From assembly GCF_000614585.1 (NCBI RefSeq), contig NZ_BAKX01000001.1, positions 411,299 through 475,298 of the forward strand: a stretch of DNA of 64,000 bases, given 5' to 3'. The DNA comes from Porphyromonas gingivicanis JCM 15907 (GTDB taxonomy: Bacteria; Bacteroidota; Bacteroidia; Bacteroidales; Porphyromonadaceae). The translations under genes were made by a program, and so were the position numbers. Below are positions 1 to 9,826 of this stretch, piece after piece (position 1 is the stretch's first letter; each line of letters starts with the position of its first letter). The notes under the pieces are model-generated. The model was not told the origin of the DNA, ran no database searches, and saw only the letters and a list, made by a program, of their open reading frames with translations.

Positions 1-950
1 TGAGGGAAGTTGTAGGTACGTATTTTAGCTGATCGATCCCCTGTCGAAACCATTGTTTTACGACGGGAAGCTACTTCGTCAATATATTTCTGATGCTCTT
101 GATTGTATATTCTACTACGGAGTTCGATCAAAGCCTTTGCCTTGTTCTTGATCTGAGACTTTTGGTCCTGACATTGTACCATAATCCCAGTAGGAATATG
201 CACTAATCGAACAGCTGAATAAGTAGTATTTACCGACTGCCCTCCAGCTCCACTTGAGCAGTATGTATCAACCCTGATATCAGACTCTTTTATCTCGACA
301 TCGAATTCATCAGCCTCAGGCAGTACTGCTACGGTTGCAGCAGAAGTATGTACACGTCCCTGAGTTTCTGTTTCTGGTACTCTTTGTACTCGATGTACTC
401 CGGACTCATATTTCAAAATCCCATAAACAGACTCTCCAGAAACAGTAAAGATAATCTCTTTATATCCCCCAAGACTGCCCTCCGTGAAGGAACTTATCTC
501 TACGCGCCACTTTCTACCTTCACAGTAACGAGAGTACATTTTGAATAAATCTCTTGCAAATAGAGCAGCTTCATCTCCCCCTGTCCCTGCACGAATTTCG
601 ACAATTGCATTTTTTGCATCCTCAGGGTCGTCGGGAAGTAGTAAGAGAGCTATGGCTCTCTGTCTTTCTGGAAGCGCTTCTTCTATTTGGGTCAACTCTT
701 CTTTGGCCAAAGCTTTTAATTCCTCATCTTCTGAAGAGTGAAGTACCTCTTGCGCTTCTTTTCGAGTCTCGCATAAGGTAATATATCTTTTATGTGCCTC
801 ATGGAGTTCCTCTAACCTGCGATACTCTTTGCTAAGACGTATAAATCGCTTATCATCAGCTATAACAGAAGGATCCGTTATAAGTAAACGCACCTCTTCG
901 AAGCGATCTTCTAAACTATTTAAGTGTTGTAATAGTTTTTCCTCGTTCAT
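1..950 (-). CDS. prfA: Peptide chain release factor 1, 3' end cut by window
   Basis: Class I release factor that reads UAA/UAG stop codons and triggers peptidyl-tRNA hydrolysis on the ribosome. My minus-strand translation from the ATG at 950-948 gives about 316 residues with no stop before the window edge; the family is usually about 360-370, so the C-terminal ~50 residues are missing. The catalytic GGQ lies at residues 236-238 in the context [11 protein letters not shown], and the conserved [20 protein letters not shown] block falls just before the edge. The start overlaps the purM stop by one base (TAATG), implying translational coupling with purM. Function is certain from the motifs; only the C-terminus is unseen. 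Confidence 0.95.
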   Translation of the reverse strand, partial: MNEEKLLQHLNSLEDRFEEVRLLITDPSVIADDKRFIRLSKEYRRLEELHEAHKRYITLCETRKEAQEVLHSSEDEELKALAKEELTQIEEALPERQRAIALLLLPDDPEDAKNAIVEIRAGTGGDEAALFARDLFKMYSRYCEGRKWRVEISSFTEGSLGGYKEIIFTVSGESVYGILKYESGVHRVQRVPETETQGRVHTSAATVAVLPEADEFDVEIKESDIRVDTYCSSGAGGQSVNTTYSAVRLVHIPTGIMVQCQDQKSQIKNKAKALIELRSRIYNQEHQKYIDEVASRRKTMVSTGDRSAKIRTYNFP

Positions 951-2119
951 TAGTAGTAAAGTTGTCCGTATGGAGTATCTAACATAAGGCTATTTTTGCC
1001 TTCCCCTTCTTCCACATGGCCTATAATTTGGGCTTCTACTCCAAAGCTATTACTTATTTCTATAATACGTTGGGCATATTCCTCAGTAACATAAAACTCC
1101 ATACGATGCCCCATATTAAAAACTTTGTATAGTTCTTTAGGATCTGCTCCACTCTCTGTAGCAATAAGTCTAAATAGAGGGGGAACAGGAAGCAGATTAT
1201 CTTTTACAATATGTTTATTCTCAACGAAGTGGAGTACTTTTGTTTGGGCACCTCCTGTACAATGGACCATACCATGAATAGCAGAACGCATCTCCTTGAA
1301 AATAGTGCCTACAATGGGAGCATAGGTTCGTGTAGGAGAAAGAATCAACTGCCCTGCATTGAAAGAGGTTCCTTCAACAGTGTCTAATAATTTACAAGAA
1401 CCGCTGTAAACCAAATCGGAGGGAATTGCTGAGTCAAAACTCTCGGGATACAATTTAGCAAGGTAGTTGTTCAATACATCGTGGCGTGCAGAAGTCAGTC
1501 CATTACTGCCCATACCTCCGTTATAGCAGTGTTCATAGGTTGCTTGACCATAAGAGGCGAGCCCCACAATAACATCTCCTGCTTGAATGCGGGCATTGTC
1601 TATTATATCGCTCCGTTTCATACGACAAGCTACTGTACTATCCACAATGATAGTACGTACCAAGTCTCCTACATCAGCAGTTTCGCCCCCCGAAGAAGTA
1701 ATACCAATGCCTAAACTACGCAGCTCCTCTAATAACTCTTCTGTTCCATTAATTATAGCAGCAATAACTTCACCGGGAATTAATGCTTTGTTACGCCCGA
1801 TTGTGGAAGAGACTAAAATATTGTCTGTTGCTCCTACACAAAGCAAGTCATCCAAATTCATTACCAAAGCATCTTGGGCAATCCCTTTCCAAACAGAGAG
1901 GTCTCCTGTTTCTTTCCAATATATATAAGCCAGAGAGGATTTGGTGCCAGCTCCATCGGCATGCATCAAGTTGCAATATTCTTTATCTCCTCCCAATAAG
2001 TCGGGTAAGACTTTACAAAATGCCTTAGGGTAAAGACCTTTGTCCACATGTTTTATTGCATTGTGTACATCTTCTTTTGCAGCAGAAACACCTCGCTGCA
2101 TATAACGCTCTTGGGTCAT
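950..2119 (-). CDS. purM: Phosphoribosylformylglycinamidine cyclo-ligase (AIR synthase)
   Basis: Cytosolic ATP-dependent enzyme of de novo purine synthesis that closes the imidazole ring of FGAM to give AIR. The 389-residue protein has the AIR synthase N-terminal half with [13 protein letters not shown] (about 53-65) and the metal/nucleotide-binding segments [11 protein letters not shown] (about 88-98) and [13 protein letters not shown] (about 142-154), followed by the C-terminal AIRS domain. It is somewhat longer than the ~345-residue E. coli enzyme, as is common for the Bacteroidota form. It follows the glucosaminidase gene by 26 bp and overlaps prfA by one base, so the three probably form one transcript. 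The ATG at 2119 gives the expected N-terminus. Confidence 0.93.
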   Translation of the reverse strand: MTQERYMQRGVSAAKEDVHNAIKHVDKGLYPKAFCKVLPDLLGGDKEYCNLMHADGAGTKSSLAYIYWKETGDLSVWKGIAQDALVMNLDDLLCVGATDNILVSSTIGRNKALIPGEVIAAIINGTEELLEELRSLGIGITSSGGETADVGDLVRTIIVDSTVACRMKRSDIIDNARIQAGDVIVGLASYGQATYEHCYNGGMGSNGLTSARHDVLNNYLAKLYPESFDSAIPSDLVYSGSCKLLDTVEGTSFNAGQLILSPTRTYAPIVGTIFKEMRSAIHGMVHCTGGAQTKVLHFVENKHIVKDNLLPVPPLFRLIATESGADPKELYKVFNMGHRMEFYVTEEYAQRIIEISNSFGVEAQIIGHVEEGEGKNSLMLDTPYGQLYY

Positions 2120-2145
2120 ACTATGTATTAACGTGTCTTTGGTTC

Positions 2146-3126
2146 TTATCGAGAGTTGCGTAGTAGGAGTACATCTCCCTCCTCTGGAACATAGGTTTCT
2201 GGATCTAATTGGTTTATTCGGTAAAGGTAATCTATACGTATACCATATTTTTGAGCTATGCTGTGCATGGACTCTCCTATATTCACCACATGATCGGGAT
2301 ATTCTTCTGTAGCTTGTTTATTCTTTTTTTGTAGATAAACCACATCGCCTTCCTGCAAAGGGAAGTCTAATGGAACATCGTTATACTCTGCTAAAGTTTT
2401 ATGTTTGATATCCATTTCATTGGCTATAGAAGCATAAGAGTCTCCCTCTTGGGCTATTACATAAAGCAAACCATAGCTGATAAATCCTTCATGCTTTACA
2501 GTAGAAACCAATTTCTTATCTTTTTTGATCTTGTTATGTTTATGTTTTTGCGAAGAGGTCTCCTCCATCCAATAAGGATAAGACTCAGAGTCCAATTCAT
2601 ACAAACCATATAGCTCAATAAGGGAAATTAGTTTATTGGCATAACCTTTATCAGTAGCATATCCAGCTGTTTGAAGCCCTTTCGCCCATCCCATATAGTC
2701 TGTTTTTTTGAGGCTATACAATCTCTGATAGCGAGGTTGCTTTAAGAAATAAGAGTGATCTCTAAAAGAGTCTAAATCCTCTTCATAAGTGCGGAAGCAT
2801 TCATTAGCTTCATCGTCATCTCTATAAGTACGTCCTCCTTGCCAAGAGCGGTGGCATTTGATACCAAAATGGTTGTTGTGTACAGCCGCAAGCGTACTGC
2901 GCCCGGCATTGGACTCCAATAATCCTTGTGCCATAGTGATGCTGGCGGGTATATCATGAGTCCGCATTTGCTGAATACATTCAAAAGCATATTTACGGAT
3001 GTATTCCTTATAGGCCTCATTCATCTTTTGTGCGCTGGCAGAAGTTGCTACAAATAGCACAATGACTATGTTTATCAATAGTCTTTGTATTATAATGCTA
3101 CCTATTTTATTCTTTACCTGCATCAT
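2146..3126 (-). CDS. Secreted LysM N-acetylglucosaminidase (FlgJ-type cell-wall hydrolase)
   Basis: Predicted exported hydrolase of the peptidoglycan glycan chain. After a hydrophobic signal segment ending near ATSASAQ comes a glucosaminidase domain with ITMAQGLLESNAGRSTLA, where the Glu of LLES is the likely catalytic acid, and HNNHFGIKCH. The C-terminal third holds two LysM-like segments (about residues 218-262 and 275-322) that would bind peptidoglycan. I chose the ATG at 3126 (or the adjacent 3123) over an in-frame TTG 21 bp upstream because it puts the signal peptide near the N-terminus. A TATATTTG -7 box lies 77 bp upstream. The Bacteroidota family is usually annotated as mannosyl-glycoprotein endo-beta-N-acetylglucosaminidase; the exact substrate is not shown by sequence. 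Confidence 0.87.
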   Translation of the reverse strand: MMQVKNKIGSIIIQRLLINIVIVLFVATSASAQKMNEAYKEYIRKYAFECIQQMRTHDIPASITMAQGLLESNAGRSTLAAVHNNHFGIKCHRSWQGGRTYRDDDEANECFRTYEEDLDSFRDHSYFLKQPRYQRLYSLKKTDYMGWAKGLQTAGYATDKGYANKLISLIELYGLYELDSESYPYWMEETSSQKHKHNKIKKDKKLVSTVKHEGFISYGLLYVIAQEGDSYASIANEMDIKHKTLAEYNDVPLDFPLQEGDVVYLQKKNKQATEEYPDHVVNIGESMHSIAQKYGIRIDYLYRINQLDPETYVPEEGDVLLLRNSR

Positions 3127-3202
3127 TGACTCAAATAATTCTTCCAAAAGAATCTCTTGGTAAACACTACACCAAGAACCTCTTCACTGGATATATTCTT
3201 TG

Positions 3203-3210
3203 CAAATATA
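3203..3210 (-). promoter_or_regulatory. Bacteroidota -7 box for the glucosaminidase-purM-prfA unit
   Basis: On the minus strand this reads TATATTTG, matching the Bacteroidota primary sigma consensus TAnnTTTG. The expected start site is near 3196, giving a leader of about 70 nt to the glucosaminidase ATG. No clean TTTG -33 element lies at the usual 19-21 bp spacing. The same extended sequence (TTGTATATTTGCAA-like) recurs at the XRE gene promoter near 36713. Confidence 0.5.
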
Positions 3211-3253
3211 CAACTATTATAGTAGAGTTTAGATGCAATAGAGATTGACCATC

Positions 3254-3278
3254 TTCATTTAGAAGTCTGTTAAATGAA
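3254..3278. repeat. AT-rich inverted repeat downstream of uvrA
   Basis: TTCATTTA and TAAATGAA form a perfect 8-bp stem with a 9-nt loop, 50-75 bp beyond the uvrA stop. There is no following T-run on the minus strand, so it is at best a weak terminator or an mRNA 3'-end hairpin. Confidence 0.35.
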
Positions 3279-3329
3279 TCCGTCCAAATCGTTGTATAAA
3301 GTTTATAATCGCTATAGGAATATCTTCGA

Positions 3330-6188
3330 CTAATTCATTCGTTGTTTTAGGAAGCGTGCTGTAGTTGTAAGAGACTTTTGTTTAATCATGTCTTCAGGGG
3401 TGCCTGCAAAAAGTATTTTACCTCCATTACGACCACCTTCGGGTCCCATATCTATAACATAATCAGCACTTTTTATTACATCAAGGTCATGCTCTATAAT
3501 GAGGACAGTATTACCTTTATCAACCAATTGCTGAACTAAAGAGAGTAGTACTCTTATGTCTTCAAAGTGTAGTCCCGTGGTGGGTTCATCCAAAATATAG
3601 AGAGTGCGTCCAGTATCTTTTTTTGAGAGTTCTTCTGCTAACTTTACACGTTGACTCTCTCCTCCCGATAGCGTAGTAGAGGGTTGTCCCAGTTTGACGT
3701 ATCCCAAACCGACTTTACGAATCATCTCTAAACGATTATGTAATTTAGGCATGTTTTCGAAGAATTCGGCAGCTTGGTTAAAGGTCATATCCAATACATC
3801 TGCAATAGACTTGCCCTTGTAACGCACCTCTAACGTCTCTCGCGAATAACGCTTACCGTGACACACTTCACAAGGAATGGTAACATCAGGTAAAAAGTTC
3901 ATAGCTAAAGTACGATAGCCATTTCCTTTACACTCTTCACATCGTCCTCCCGATACATTAAAAGAGAAGCGACCCGCTTTATAGCCTCTTGCTTTACTCT
4001 CGGGTAGGGAGACAAAAAGTTGACGAATTTCTGTGAAAAGTCCTGTGTAGGTAGCAGGGTTACTGCGTGGAGTACGTCCCAAGGGAGATTGATCTACAAC
4101 AGCTAACTTGTCTATATGCTCTAATCCTTCTATCTTTTTATAAAGCAAAGGAGTAGCTAAAGAACCATACAAAGATTTAGCTATGGCAGGAACGAGAGTT
4201 CCGTTGATAAGAGATGATTTACCACTACCAGAGACCCCAGTAACACATATAAAAGTTCCCAAAGGAAGAGAGAGTTTGACATTTTTGAGATTATTGCCCA
4301 CAGCACCCGAAAGAGTTAGAAAATTGCCATTGCCTTGACGTCTTTTGTTGGGTATGATGATATTTCTAATACCATTGAGATAGTCCGCTGTTATGGTATG
4401 GGTTGAAGGCAACTCTTTTGGTGCCCCTGCAAAAACGACCTTCCCGCCCAAACGACCTGCACCAGGCCCCATATCTATAATATAGTCAGCAGATAGCATC
4501 ATATCTTGGTCGTGTTCTACTACAACAATGGTGTTTTCTCCATCTCTTAGCTTCTGCAATGAGGCAATAAGTTTATTATTATCACTTGGATGCAATCCTA
4601 TTCCTGGCTCATCAAGTAGATAGAGCACCTCTACAAGTCCAGTTCCTATCTGTGTCGCTAAACGAATTCTCTGACTTTCTCCTCCAGATAGAGTGGAGGA
4701 GGCCCTTGACAGACTTAAATAGTAGAGACCCACATCAAGTAAAAATTGTAAGCGTGTTTTAATTTCCTTGATAATCTCAGCTCCTACAGGTCGTAAGTGA
4801 GGAGAGAGAGAGTTTTCTATTTCGGGCAATGTTCTATAAAGTTGCTCTAAATCGAGAGCTGCCAGTTCATGAATGCGCCACTTATCGATGAGATAGCTCT
4901 GTGCAATTTTATTCAGTCGAATTCCATTACAAGTTGGACAGATTTGTTCGGTGTGTAAATCTTGAAGCCACTCTTTGGTTTCTTCGTCCAAAAAACCCAT
5001 AAAGTTATCAATGTCCAAGTAATACATTATTCCTTTGAAACCCTCTGAATCTTCTCCGTCCAGAACCCCATAAAGAATGGTGTTTAGGACTTTTTCTGAA
5101 AGTAATCCTACGGGTGTGTCGGGAGTGTATCCATACCCTTCTAACAATTGTTTAATGTCGTCATAAATAGCTCCTTTACACCACTTCCCCAGCAGTTTCA
5201 ATCCTCCCTTCCGTAAAGAGAGTTTGGGATGTGTAATGAGCTTGTCTATGTTAATTCTATTGACAACACCCATTCCCCTGCAGTGCGGACAATACCCTTG
5301 AGGAGAATTAAATGAAAATGTAGAGGGAGAGACTTCTGGATAAGCTAATCCATTCTCAGCATCCATTAGCTTAGAAGAGAGGTGCCGTAGTTTACTATCG
5401 TTTCGTTTTCGTACATCCAGCATACCGTCGCCATAGTGAAGAGCAAGAGTTATGCTCTGTTGGAGACGTTCTTTCATTTCGTCCTTTACAATCAATTTGT
5501 CTATGACAACAGCAATGTAGTGTTTTACATACCTATCGACCATCAACCCCGGACGTAACTCCTCGATAGTTCCATCTATGTAAACAGAGGTAAAGCCTTT
5601 TTTGCGCAAAGTCTCAAAAAGTTCTCTGTAGTGTCCTTTTCTATCTCGAATAACAGGAGCTAATAGCTCTATGCCTTGCAGATTATAATCTCGCTCTATC
5701 AGTTCGAATAGCTCTTGTTCGGTATATTTACGCATCTCTTTTCCCGTGATATAGGAGTGAGGAACCCCGACACGAGCATAGAGAAGCCGCAAGAAGTCGT
5801 AAATCTCTGTTACTGTTCCTACGGTAGAACGAGTATTGTTAGATGCTGTTTTCTGTTCGATAGCCACAACGGGACTAAGTCCCTCTATCGACTCTACATC
5901 GGGACGAGTATTATTGCCGATAAAGCTCCTTGCATAGGTAGAAAAGGTTTCGATATAACGTCGCTGTCCTTCTGCCAACAGCACATCGAAGACCAGAGAG
6001 GATTTCCCACTACCACTTAGACCTGTTACAACGGTCAATTTGTGTCGAGGAATAGATACATCTATATTCTTAAGGTTGTGTACCTTGGCTCCACGCACCT
6101 CTATGGCTCCTGAAGAGAAGAGATTTCTTTCTTCAGACTGTTTTTCTTGTACTATTTCTTTTTTATTCATAGGGCTATATTCGGGCAT
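3330..6188 (-). CDS. uvrA: UvrABC excinuclease subunit A
   Basis: DNA-damage recognition ATPase of nucleotide excision repair; it loads UvrB at lesions. The 952-residue protein has tandem ABC ATPase modules: first Walker A GLSGSGKSS at 56-64, first signature LSGGESQRIRLA, second Walker A GVSGSGKSS and second signature LSGGESQRVKLAEEL followed by LYILDEPTTGLH. Zinc-binding pairs are visible as CPHC, CPTC, and CEEC with CEVC in the second half. Length is normal for the family. It is followed by a 200-bp gap to the glucosaminidase gene. An alternative ATG at residue 7 (6170) cannot be excluded. Confidence 0.96.
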   Translation of the reverse strand: MPEYSPMNKKEIVQEKQSEERNLFSSGAIEVRGAKVHNLKNIDVSIPRHKLTVVTGLSGSGKSSLVFDVLLAEGQRRYIETFSTYARSFIGNNTRPDVESIEGLSPVVAIEQKTASNNTRSTVGTVTEIYDFLRLLYARVGVPHSYITGKEMRKYTEQELFELIERDYNLQGIELLAPVIRDRKGHYRELFETLRKKGFTSVYIDGTIEELRPGLMVDRYVKHYIAVVIDKLIVKDEMKERLQQSITLALHYGDGMLDVRKRNDSKLRHLSSKLMDAENGLAYPEVSPSTFSFNSPQGYCPHCRGMGVVNRINIDKLITHPKLSLRKGGLKLLGKWCKGAIYDDIKQLLEGYGYTPDTPVGLLSEKVLNTILYGVLDGEDSEGFKGIMYYLDIDNFMGFLDEETKEWLQDLHTEQICPTCNGIRLNKIAQSYLIDKWRIHELAALDLEQLYRTLPEIENSLSPHLRPVGAEIIKEIKTRLQFLLDVGLYYLSLSRASSTLSGGESQRIRLATQIGTGLVEVLYLLDEPGIGLHPSDNNKLIASLQKLRDGENTIVVVEHDQDMMLSADYIIDMGPGAGRLGGKVVFAGAPKELPSTHTITADYLNGIRNIIIPNKRRQGNGNFLTLSGAVGNNLKNVKLSLPLGTFICVTGVSGSGKSSLINGTLVPAIAKSLYGSLATPLLYKKIEGLEHIDKLAVVDQSPLGRTPRSNPATYTGLFTEIRQLFVSLPESKARGYKAGRFSFNVSGGRCEECKGNGYRTLAMNFLPDVTIPCEVCHGKRYSRETLEVRYKGKSIADVLDMTFNQAAEFFENMPKLHNRLEMIRKVGLGYVKLGQPSTTLSGGESQRVKLAEELSKKDTGRTLYILDEPTTGLHFEDIRVLLSLVQQLVDKGNTVLIIEHDLDVIKSADYVIDMGPEGGRNGGKILFAGTPEDMIKQKSLTTTARFLKQRMN

Positions 6189-6536
6189 TCAAAATTAGAG
6201 ATAGTTGTAGTGTGTGGGGGAGAGTGGATGGATAGAGTCTGTTGGAAATCTCTTTTGTGCCACAAGACACTTTTCTTTTCTCTTCAAAATCAACTTCTGA
6301 GAATCCCTATCTTTTTAAGTCTCATGAAAACTTACCCAACTTTTCAATAGCTTCCACAACTACGTCGGTCGGGTAAAAGTACAATATTTTCTTCATCCTA
6401 CTTTCAGACTTATGCCATAAAATCTATTTGAAATCCTTGCATGATAGCTCGTTTACTGCGCTTCTTTCGTGACTTGGACGTGTTCATATACATTCATAGA
6501 CGTGCACAGTTTTCACTCCATACGCCTCCAGTTCTT
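6189..6536. other. Gene-free stretch upstream of uvrA
   Basis: This AT-rich sequence lies between the uvrA start and the 21-bp repeat array. I find no convincing reading frame, no clear TAnnTTTG box for uvrA and no stable hairpin. It should contain the uvrA promoter by position only. Confidence 0.5.
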
Positions 6537-6620
6537 TATATTCAATCTGCGTGTAATTATATTCAATCTACGTATGGATATATTTAATCTTGGTGTAATT
6601 ATATTCAATCTACGTATAAA
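6537..6620. repeat. Four-copy 21-bp tandem repeat
   Basis: Four contiguous 21-bp units begin at 6537, 6558, 6579 and 6600, all built on TATATTYAATCT followed by a variable 9-bp tail. Copies 1 and 3 end in GTGTAAT; copies 2 and 4 share ACGTAT, giving a 42-bp higher-order pattern. The period is exactly two helical turns. It ends 13 bp before the ATG of a 48-codon open frame. The unit differs from the 22-bp motif family seen elsewhere in the window. Confidence 0.9.
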
Positions 6621-6632
6621 GAATTCTACACT

Positions 6633-6779
6633 ATGAAAAAAGAAAGTAGTGGCGTACAAACAGTAAAATATACTCGTGTGTACGAACAAATTAGAGCCTC
6701 AAAAGGAAGGCGAGAGGAGCTATTATGTGAAGGGTTCTATCTGTCTTTTTCCAAAAGGCTTCAGAATAGATTCGTGTAG
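6633..6779 (+). CDS. Possible small protein of 48 residues, unrecognised
   Basis: An ATG-TAG frame starts 13 bp after the 21-bp repeat array and ends 11 bp before a hairpin. The peptide is basic (begins MKKESSGVQTVKYTRVYEQ) with no recognisable motif, no signal sequence and no Shine-Dalgarno match. The only support is its position and a plausible amino-acid mix; it may be chance. Confidence 0.2.
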   Translation: MKKESSGVQTVKYTRVYEQIRASKGRREELLCEGFYLSFSKRLQNRFV

Positions 6780-6789
6780 GAGAATAAAA

Positions 6790-6824
6790 AACACCTCCTG
6801 ATTCAATACTACTCAGGAGGTGTT
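6790..6824 (-). terminator. Rho-independent terminator downstream of the C10 protease gene
   Basis: Perfect 12-bp stem (AACACCTCCTGA at 6790-6801, TCAGGAGGTGTT at 6813-6824) with an 11-nt loop. On the minus strand the stem is followed by a run of six T, so it ends minus-strand transcription coming from the protease gene about 250 bp upstream. On the plus strand there is no T-run. Confidence 0.85.
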
Positions 6825-7070
6825 GGCTATGGGATAGTGTTGTATACTACCTAATTCGATGCATCATTTTCGGCATTCAGCCTCAGTCATATCTTTAATT
6901 GTATGCTTCCTTCATTTTTCATCTCAATGCCCTCTGATTCATAATTGCTTGCCTCTGCGTAGCCTGTAAACTTGCTCTGCTTTCGTCCTATGTAATCACT
7001 ATGATTACAGCATGCTGCAAGGCCTCATGAAAAACTGGGCAATGGTGTCTTTTGTAAAGAATGAAGTGTA
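6825..7070. other. Gene-free spacer between the protease gene and its terminator
   Basis: This 246-bp stretch contains an 8-bp inverted repeat (TGTAATCA/TGATTACA near 6990-7010) and a minus-strand open frame without a start codon. It would form a long 3' untranslated region if the terminator at 6790-6824 serves the protease gene. A decayed small gene is possible but not supported. Confidence 0.4.
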
Positions 7071-9746
7071 CTATTTAATAACCCGCTTTATTAGTTTTTT
7101 ATGATCTGCTGTTTGTATGTGGAATATGTAAGAGCCAGAGGGGAGATTAGAAACATCTATAGTTTCATGGTTATTCAGCCCTTGGAATATGTACTCTTGT
7201 AACCGAACCCCTTTTATGCTCCATACTTCGATAGCATAGATTTTGCTCAATGCTTGAATTTCAACTCTATCTGCTATCGGGTTAGGGTATATGCTAATCT
7301 CATTGGCAGAAGTTGTAGGAGTTTCAATGCCAGTAGTATGGTCGGTGTAGTAAGAAACCTTGGTCAGAGGAGTTCCAAACAAGGGTTCACGTTTATCTGC
7401 ATAGCCCACAGGAACTCCCTCTTGTGTTACATAGAGAGTTCTTAGCTTAACTATTCCATCCTTACCTGTTGCTTGCTTGAAACGAGGGTTAAAAGGACCT
7501 GTGCTGAATATAGGTCTGAACTCAACCTTAGTATTAGAAGCAATGGGGTCAGAGTAGTATTCTGAAGAAACAGCCACCAAGCGATCTGTTCCTCCATCTG
7601 ACGCATAGGCTACACCAACTATACCTATTACAATACCATTAGGGAGCATTGCGCTAAATCGAGTGCCCTTGTTTTCAATTTGAAATTTGGGACCTTTTAC
7701 ATTGTCATTAGCCAAGTTCATACGTATATCTTCTTCCAAAGGGCTAATGAGAAGTACAGGATCGGTATAAGCAGTAGGTGTTTTTACTTTTTGAAGCATA
7801 GCTACAGAGTTAGCCCATGACACAGTACTACGATCAGATAGATAGATAAAATCTTCTGTGGGTACTTTCAAATCAATATCGGCAAAACGGATGTAAAGAT
7901 TCATCTTTGTGCCTTCTTTTTCATTGATGAAAAAATTATCGAAAGTAAGGGTCGTCTCTTCATTGGGCTTCAGGACGGCTATCTTAGACTCTGCTATGGG
8001 GTCTGCATCTCGAGGCACAAAGGCTGCATTACCCTGATACTTATCTCTTAGACAGTAGAGATAGGCAGGTCCATAGTACTCTCTTGTACTATTGTTTTTG
8101 ACCTTGAAAGATACTTTGCTACGCGCATAGGCAAAGAGGTCGCATGTCGTGCTATTCTTTATAATCTCTATTTTACCAGCACCTATGTCATATGAAACAG
8201 AGGTGAATTTTCCATTCTTAACAGTGAAGTAGAGTTCGGAGGGTTCGTCATAAAATAGTAAGCATTTTTCAAAAGAGCTTGCTCCGTTGTGTTTCCATTC
8301 AAATCTACCGACATAGTCTCCATCTTCCAACTGTATGCCTTGGCTGGTTACATTCTTGAAATCGCCCTTAAGACTCATCGGATTCCCTCTCGTTAGTTTA
8401 AGGTCAAGAGCCTCTACACCAGAAGCAAGTTGATTGTTTTTGTAGAAGGCAAAGCGCACCTTGCCAAAAGCCTCATAGATAAAGCGTTGATAGAGATAAC
8501 CATGTAGTTTAATGGTCGTTTTGTCTTCTGAAATGACCCCTCTTATAGTCGAGGTTGGTTGCTCCAAGGCTGGAGCTAATCCCGGATTATTATCCCTATC
8601 GGGAATGATGTTAATGATTATAGATTGACCATAATTATAACCTCCGAGTCCCGCACCTGTACCCAATTGAGCTGGGTCTAAAGCTGTGATGCGAAAGTAC
8701 CCATTAGCTATACCAGACCACCCCCAGTTAATATGGAAAAAGCCCTCTTTATTGTAACCATCGCAAACGAAGGCATGACCTCCTCCTTCTCCATACCCCG
8801 AGAGAAGCACTGGGCGTTCGGCATCTAACTCTTCACGAATCAAGTTTTCCCATTCCGTTGCCGTATAGTTATATCGGAAAAGGGTCGTCACGCTCTTTTT
8901 GTACTTAAAATGTTCCCTAAGTGCTCGCACCACACCTGTTTCAAACGCTCCGCTACCCGAGGCTCCATAAGACATATCAACCCCAAAACCAACATCTTTC
9001 ATAAAGCGAGATAGCTCTTTGGCATGCTTTTCGGCATCGGGATGCGTTTTAGAAAATGTGCCTGGCATATCTGCCCAATTATACTCATGCCCGTATTGCA
9101 CTGAACGAGATATGCCGTTATCTGTATAGCTGTGAGAACCGACAGCAGCATTTGGCCACTCGTGAAAACGAAGTATTTGTGCCATTGCAGTAGCTACACA
9201 ACCTGTTGGGCATTGGATATTACCTTCAAAGGGGCATTGTAGATTGTAAGGATACTCTTGGTCCCACAAAATCTTCTTTTTATCCAAAAGGGGAAGTACC
9301 TCTTTAGTTCCTCTTGAAGGAGAAGCTCCGATGGGAACTATTTCAGGTTGGGATAGCATTTGAAGAATACTCTGCTCGTAACCAGCCATCCAATAGCGGA
9401 TTTGTTCGGGAGCATTCTCCAAATCAAAATAACCACTATCTGAGTAAGCTAACAGAGGATATAAGCGATCGTCTCCTGCAACAATGGCAAACCCTTCTCG
9501 TTCGCCTCTGTTGAAGATATAGTAGCCTACAAGATTGTTCTCTTGTAAAGCTCCATTTCTGAGTCTATTTTCACCTTTTAGGTAGTGGGTGTAAGTCAAA
9601 CGAATGGGAAGATTGCTTCTCAAACCATTTTGAGAAAAATAAATCTTCGCAATTGCTTCCGCCTCAAGAGGCGTAATGGGGGCGGCATTACCTGTTGTTA
9701 TCCAACCCATAAGAAGCAATAGAATAGAAAATAAAAGTCTTTTCAT
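7071..9746 (-). CDS. Secreted C10-family (streptopain-like) cysteine protease with T9SS type A tail
   Basis: Predicted surface or extracellular endopeptidase of about 891 residues. A signal peptide (MKRLLFSILLLLMGWITTGNA) is followed by a propeptide and the C10 catalytic domain, with nucleophile Cys183 in PTGCVATAMAQ, His324 in GGGHAFVCDGY and the conserved Trp loop INWGWSG. Beta-rich domains of unclear role follow. The last ~75 residues (ISIYPNPIADRVEI ... LPSGSYIFHI) form a por-secretion tail for outer-membrane transit by T9SS. The upstream in-frame ATG at 9857 lies before the predicted -7 box, so it cannot be the start. ATG 9746 sits 9 bp after a GGAG Shine-Dalgarno; ATG 9752 is the alternative. 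Related to Porphyromonas PrtT-type proteins; substrate unknown. Confidence 0.93.
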   Translation of the reverse strand: MKRLLFSILLLLMGWITTGNAAPITPLEAEAIAKIYFSQNGLRSNLPIRLTYTHYLKGENRLRNGALQENNLVGYYIFNRGEREGFAIVAGDDRLYPLLAYSDSGYFDLENAPEQIRYWMAGYEQSILQMLSQPEIVPIGASPSRGTKEVLPLLDKKKILWDQEYPYNLQCPFEGNIQCPTGCVATAMAQILRFHEWPNAAVGSHSYTDNGISRSVQYGHEYNWADMPGTFSKTHPDAEKHAKELSRFMKDVGFGVDMSYGASGSGAFETGVVRALREHFKYKKSVTTLFRYNYTATEWENLIREELDAERPVLLSGYGEGGGHAFVCDGYNKEGFFHINWGWSGIANGYFRITALDPAQLGTGAGLGGYNYGQSIIINIIPDRDNNPGLAPALEQPTSTIRGVISEDKTTIKLHGYLYQRFIYEAFGKVRFAFYKNNQLASGVEALDLKLTRGNPMSLKGDFKNVTSQGIQLEDGDYVGRFEWKHNGASSFEKCLLFYDEPSELYFTVKNGKFTSVSYDIGAGKIEIIKNSTTCDLFAYARSKVSFKVKNNSTREYYGPAYLYCLRDKYQGNAAFVPRDADPIAESKIAVLKPNEETTLTFDNFFINEKEGTKMNLYIRFADIDLKVPTEDFIYLSDRSTVSWANSVAMLQKVKTPTAYTDPVLLISPLEEDIRMNLANDNVKGPKFQIENKGTRFSAMLPNGIVIGIVGVAYASDGGTDRLVAVSSEYYSDPIASNTKVEFRPIFSTGPFNPRFKQATGKDGIVKLRTLYVTQEGVPVGYADKREPLFGTPLTKVSYYTDHTTGIETPTTSANEISIYPNPIADRVEIQALSKIYAIEVWSIKGVRLQEYIFQGLNNHETIDVSNLPSGSYIFHIQTADHKKLIKRVIK

Positions 9747-9826
9747 ATACATTTTCTCCCTATATTTTTTTTGTTTTATTGGTACGATTTTGTTTTTGTT
9801 TTGTGTGAATATAAGATGACTATGTA

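Noticed and set aside
1587..1928. 113-codon plus-strand frame opposite purM, and similar antisense frames over guaB, tgt and cyuA
   Set aside because: They mirror strongly conserved genes on the other strand and lack independent coding signals.
6887..7024. Minus-strand open frame after the C10 protease resembling a protein C-terminus
   Set aside because: It has no ATG, GTG or TTG start except near its end, and I cannot connect it to an upstream frame with a single repair.
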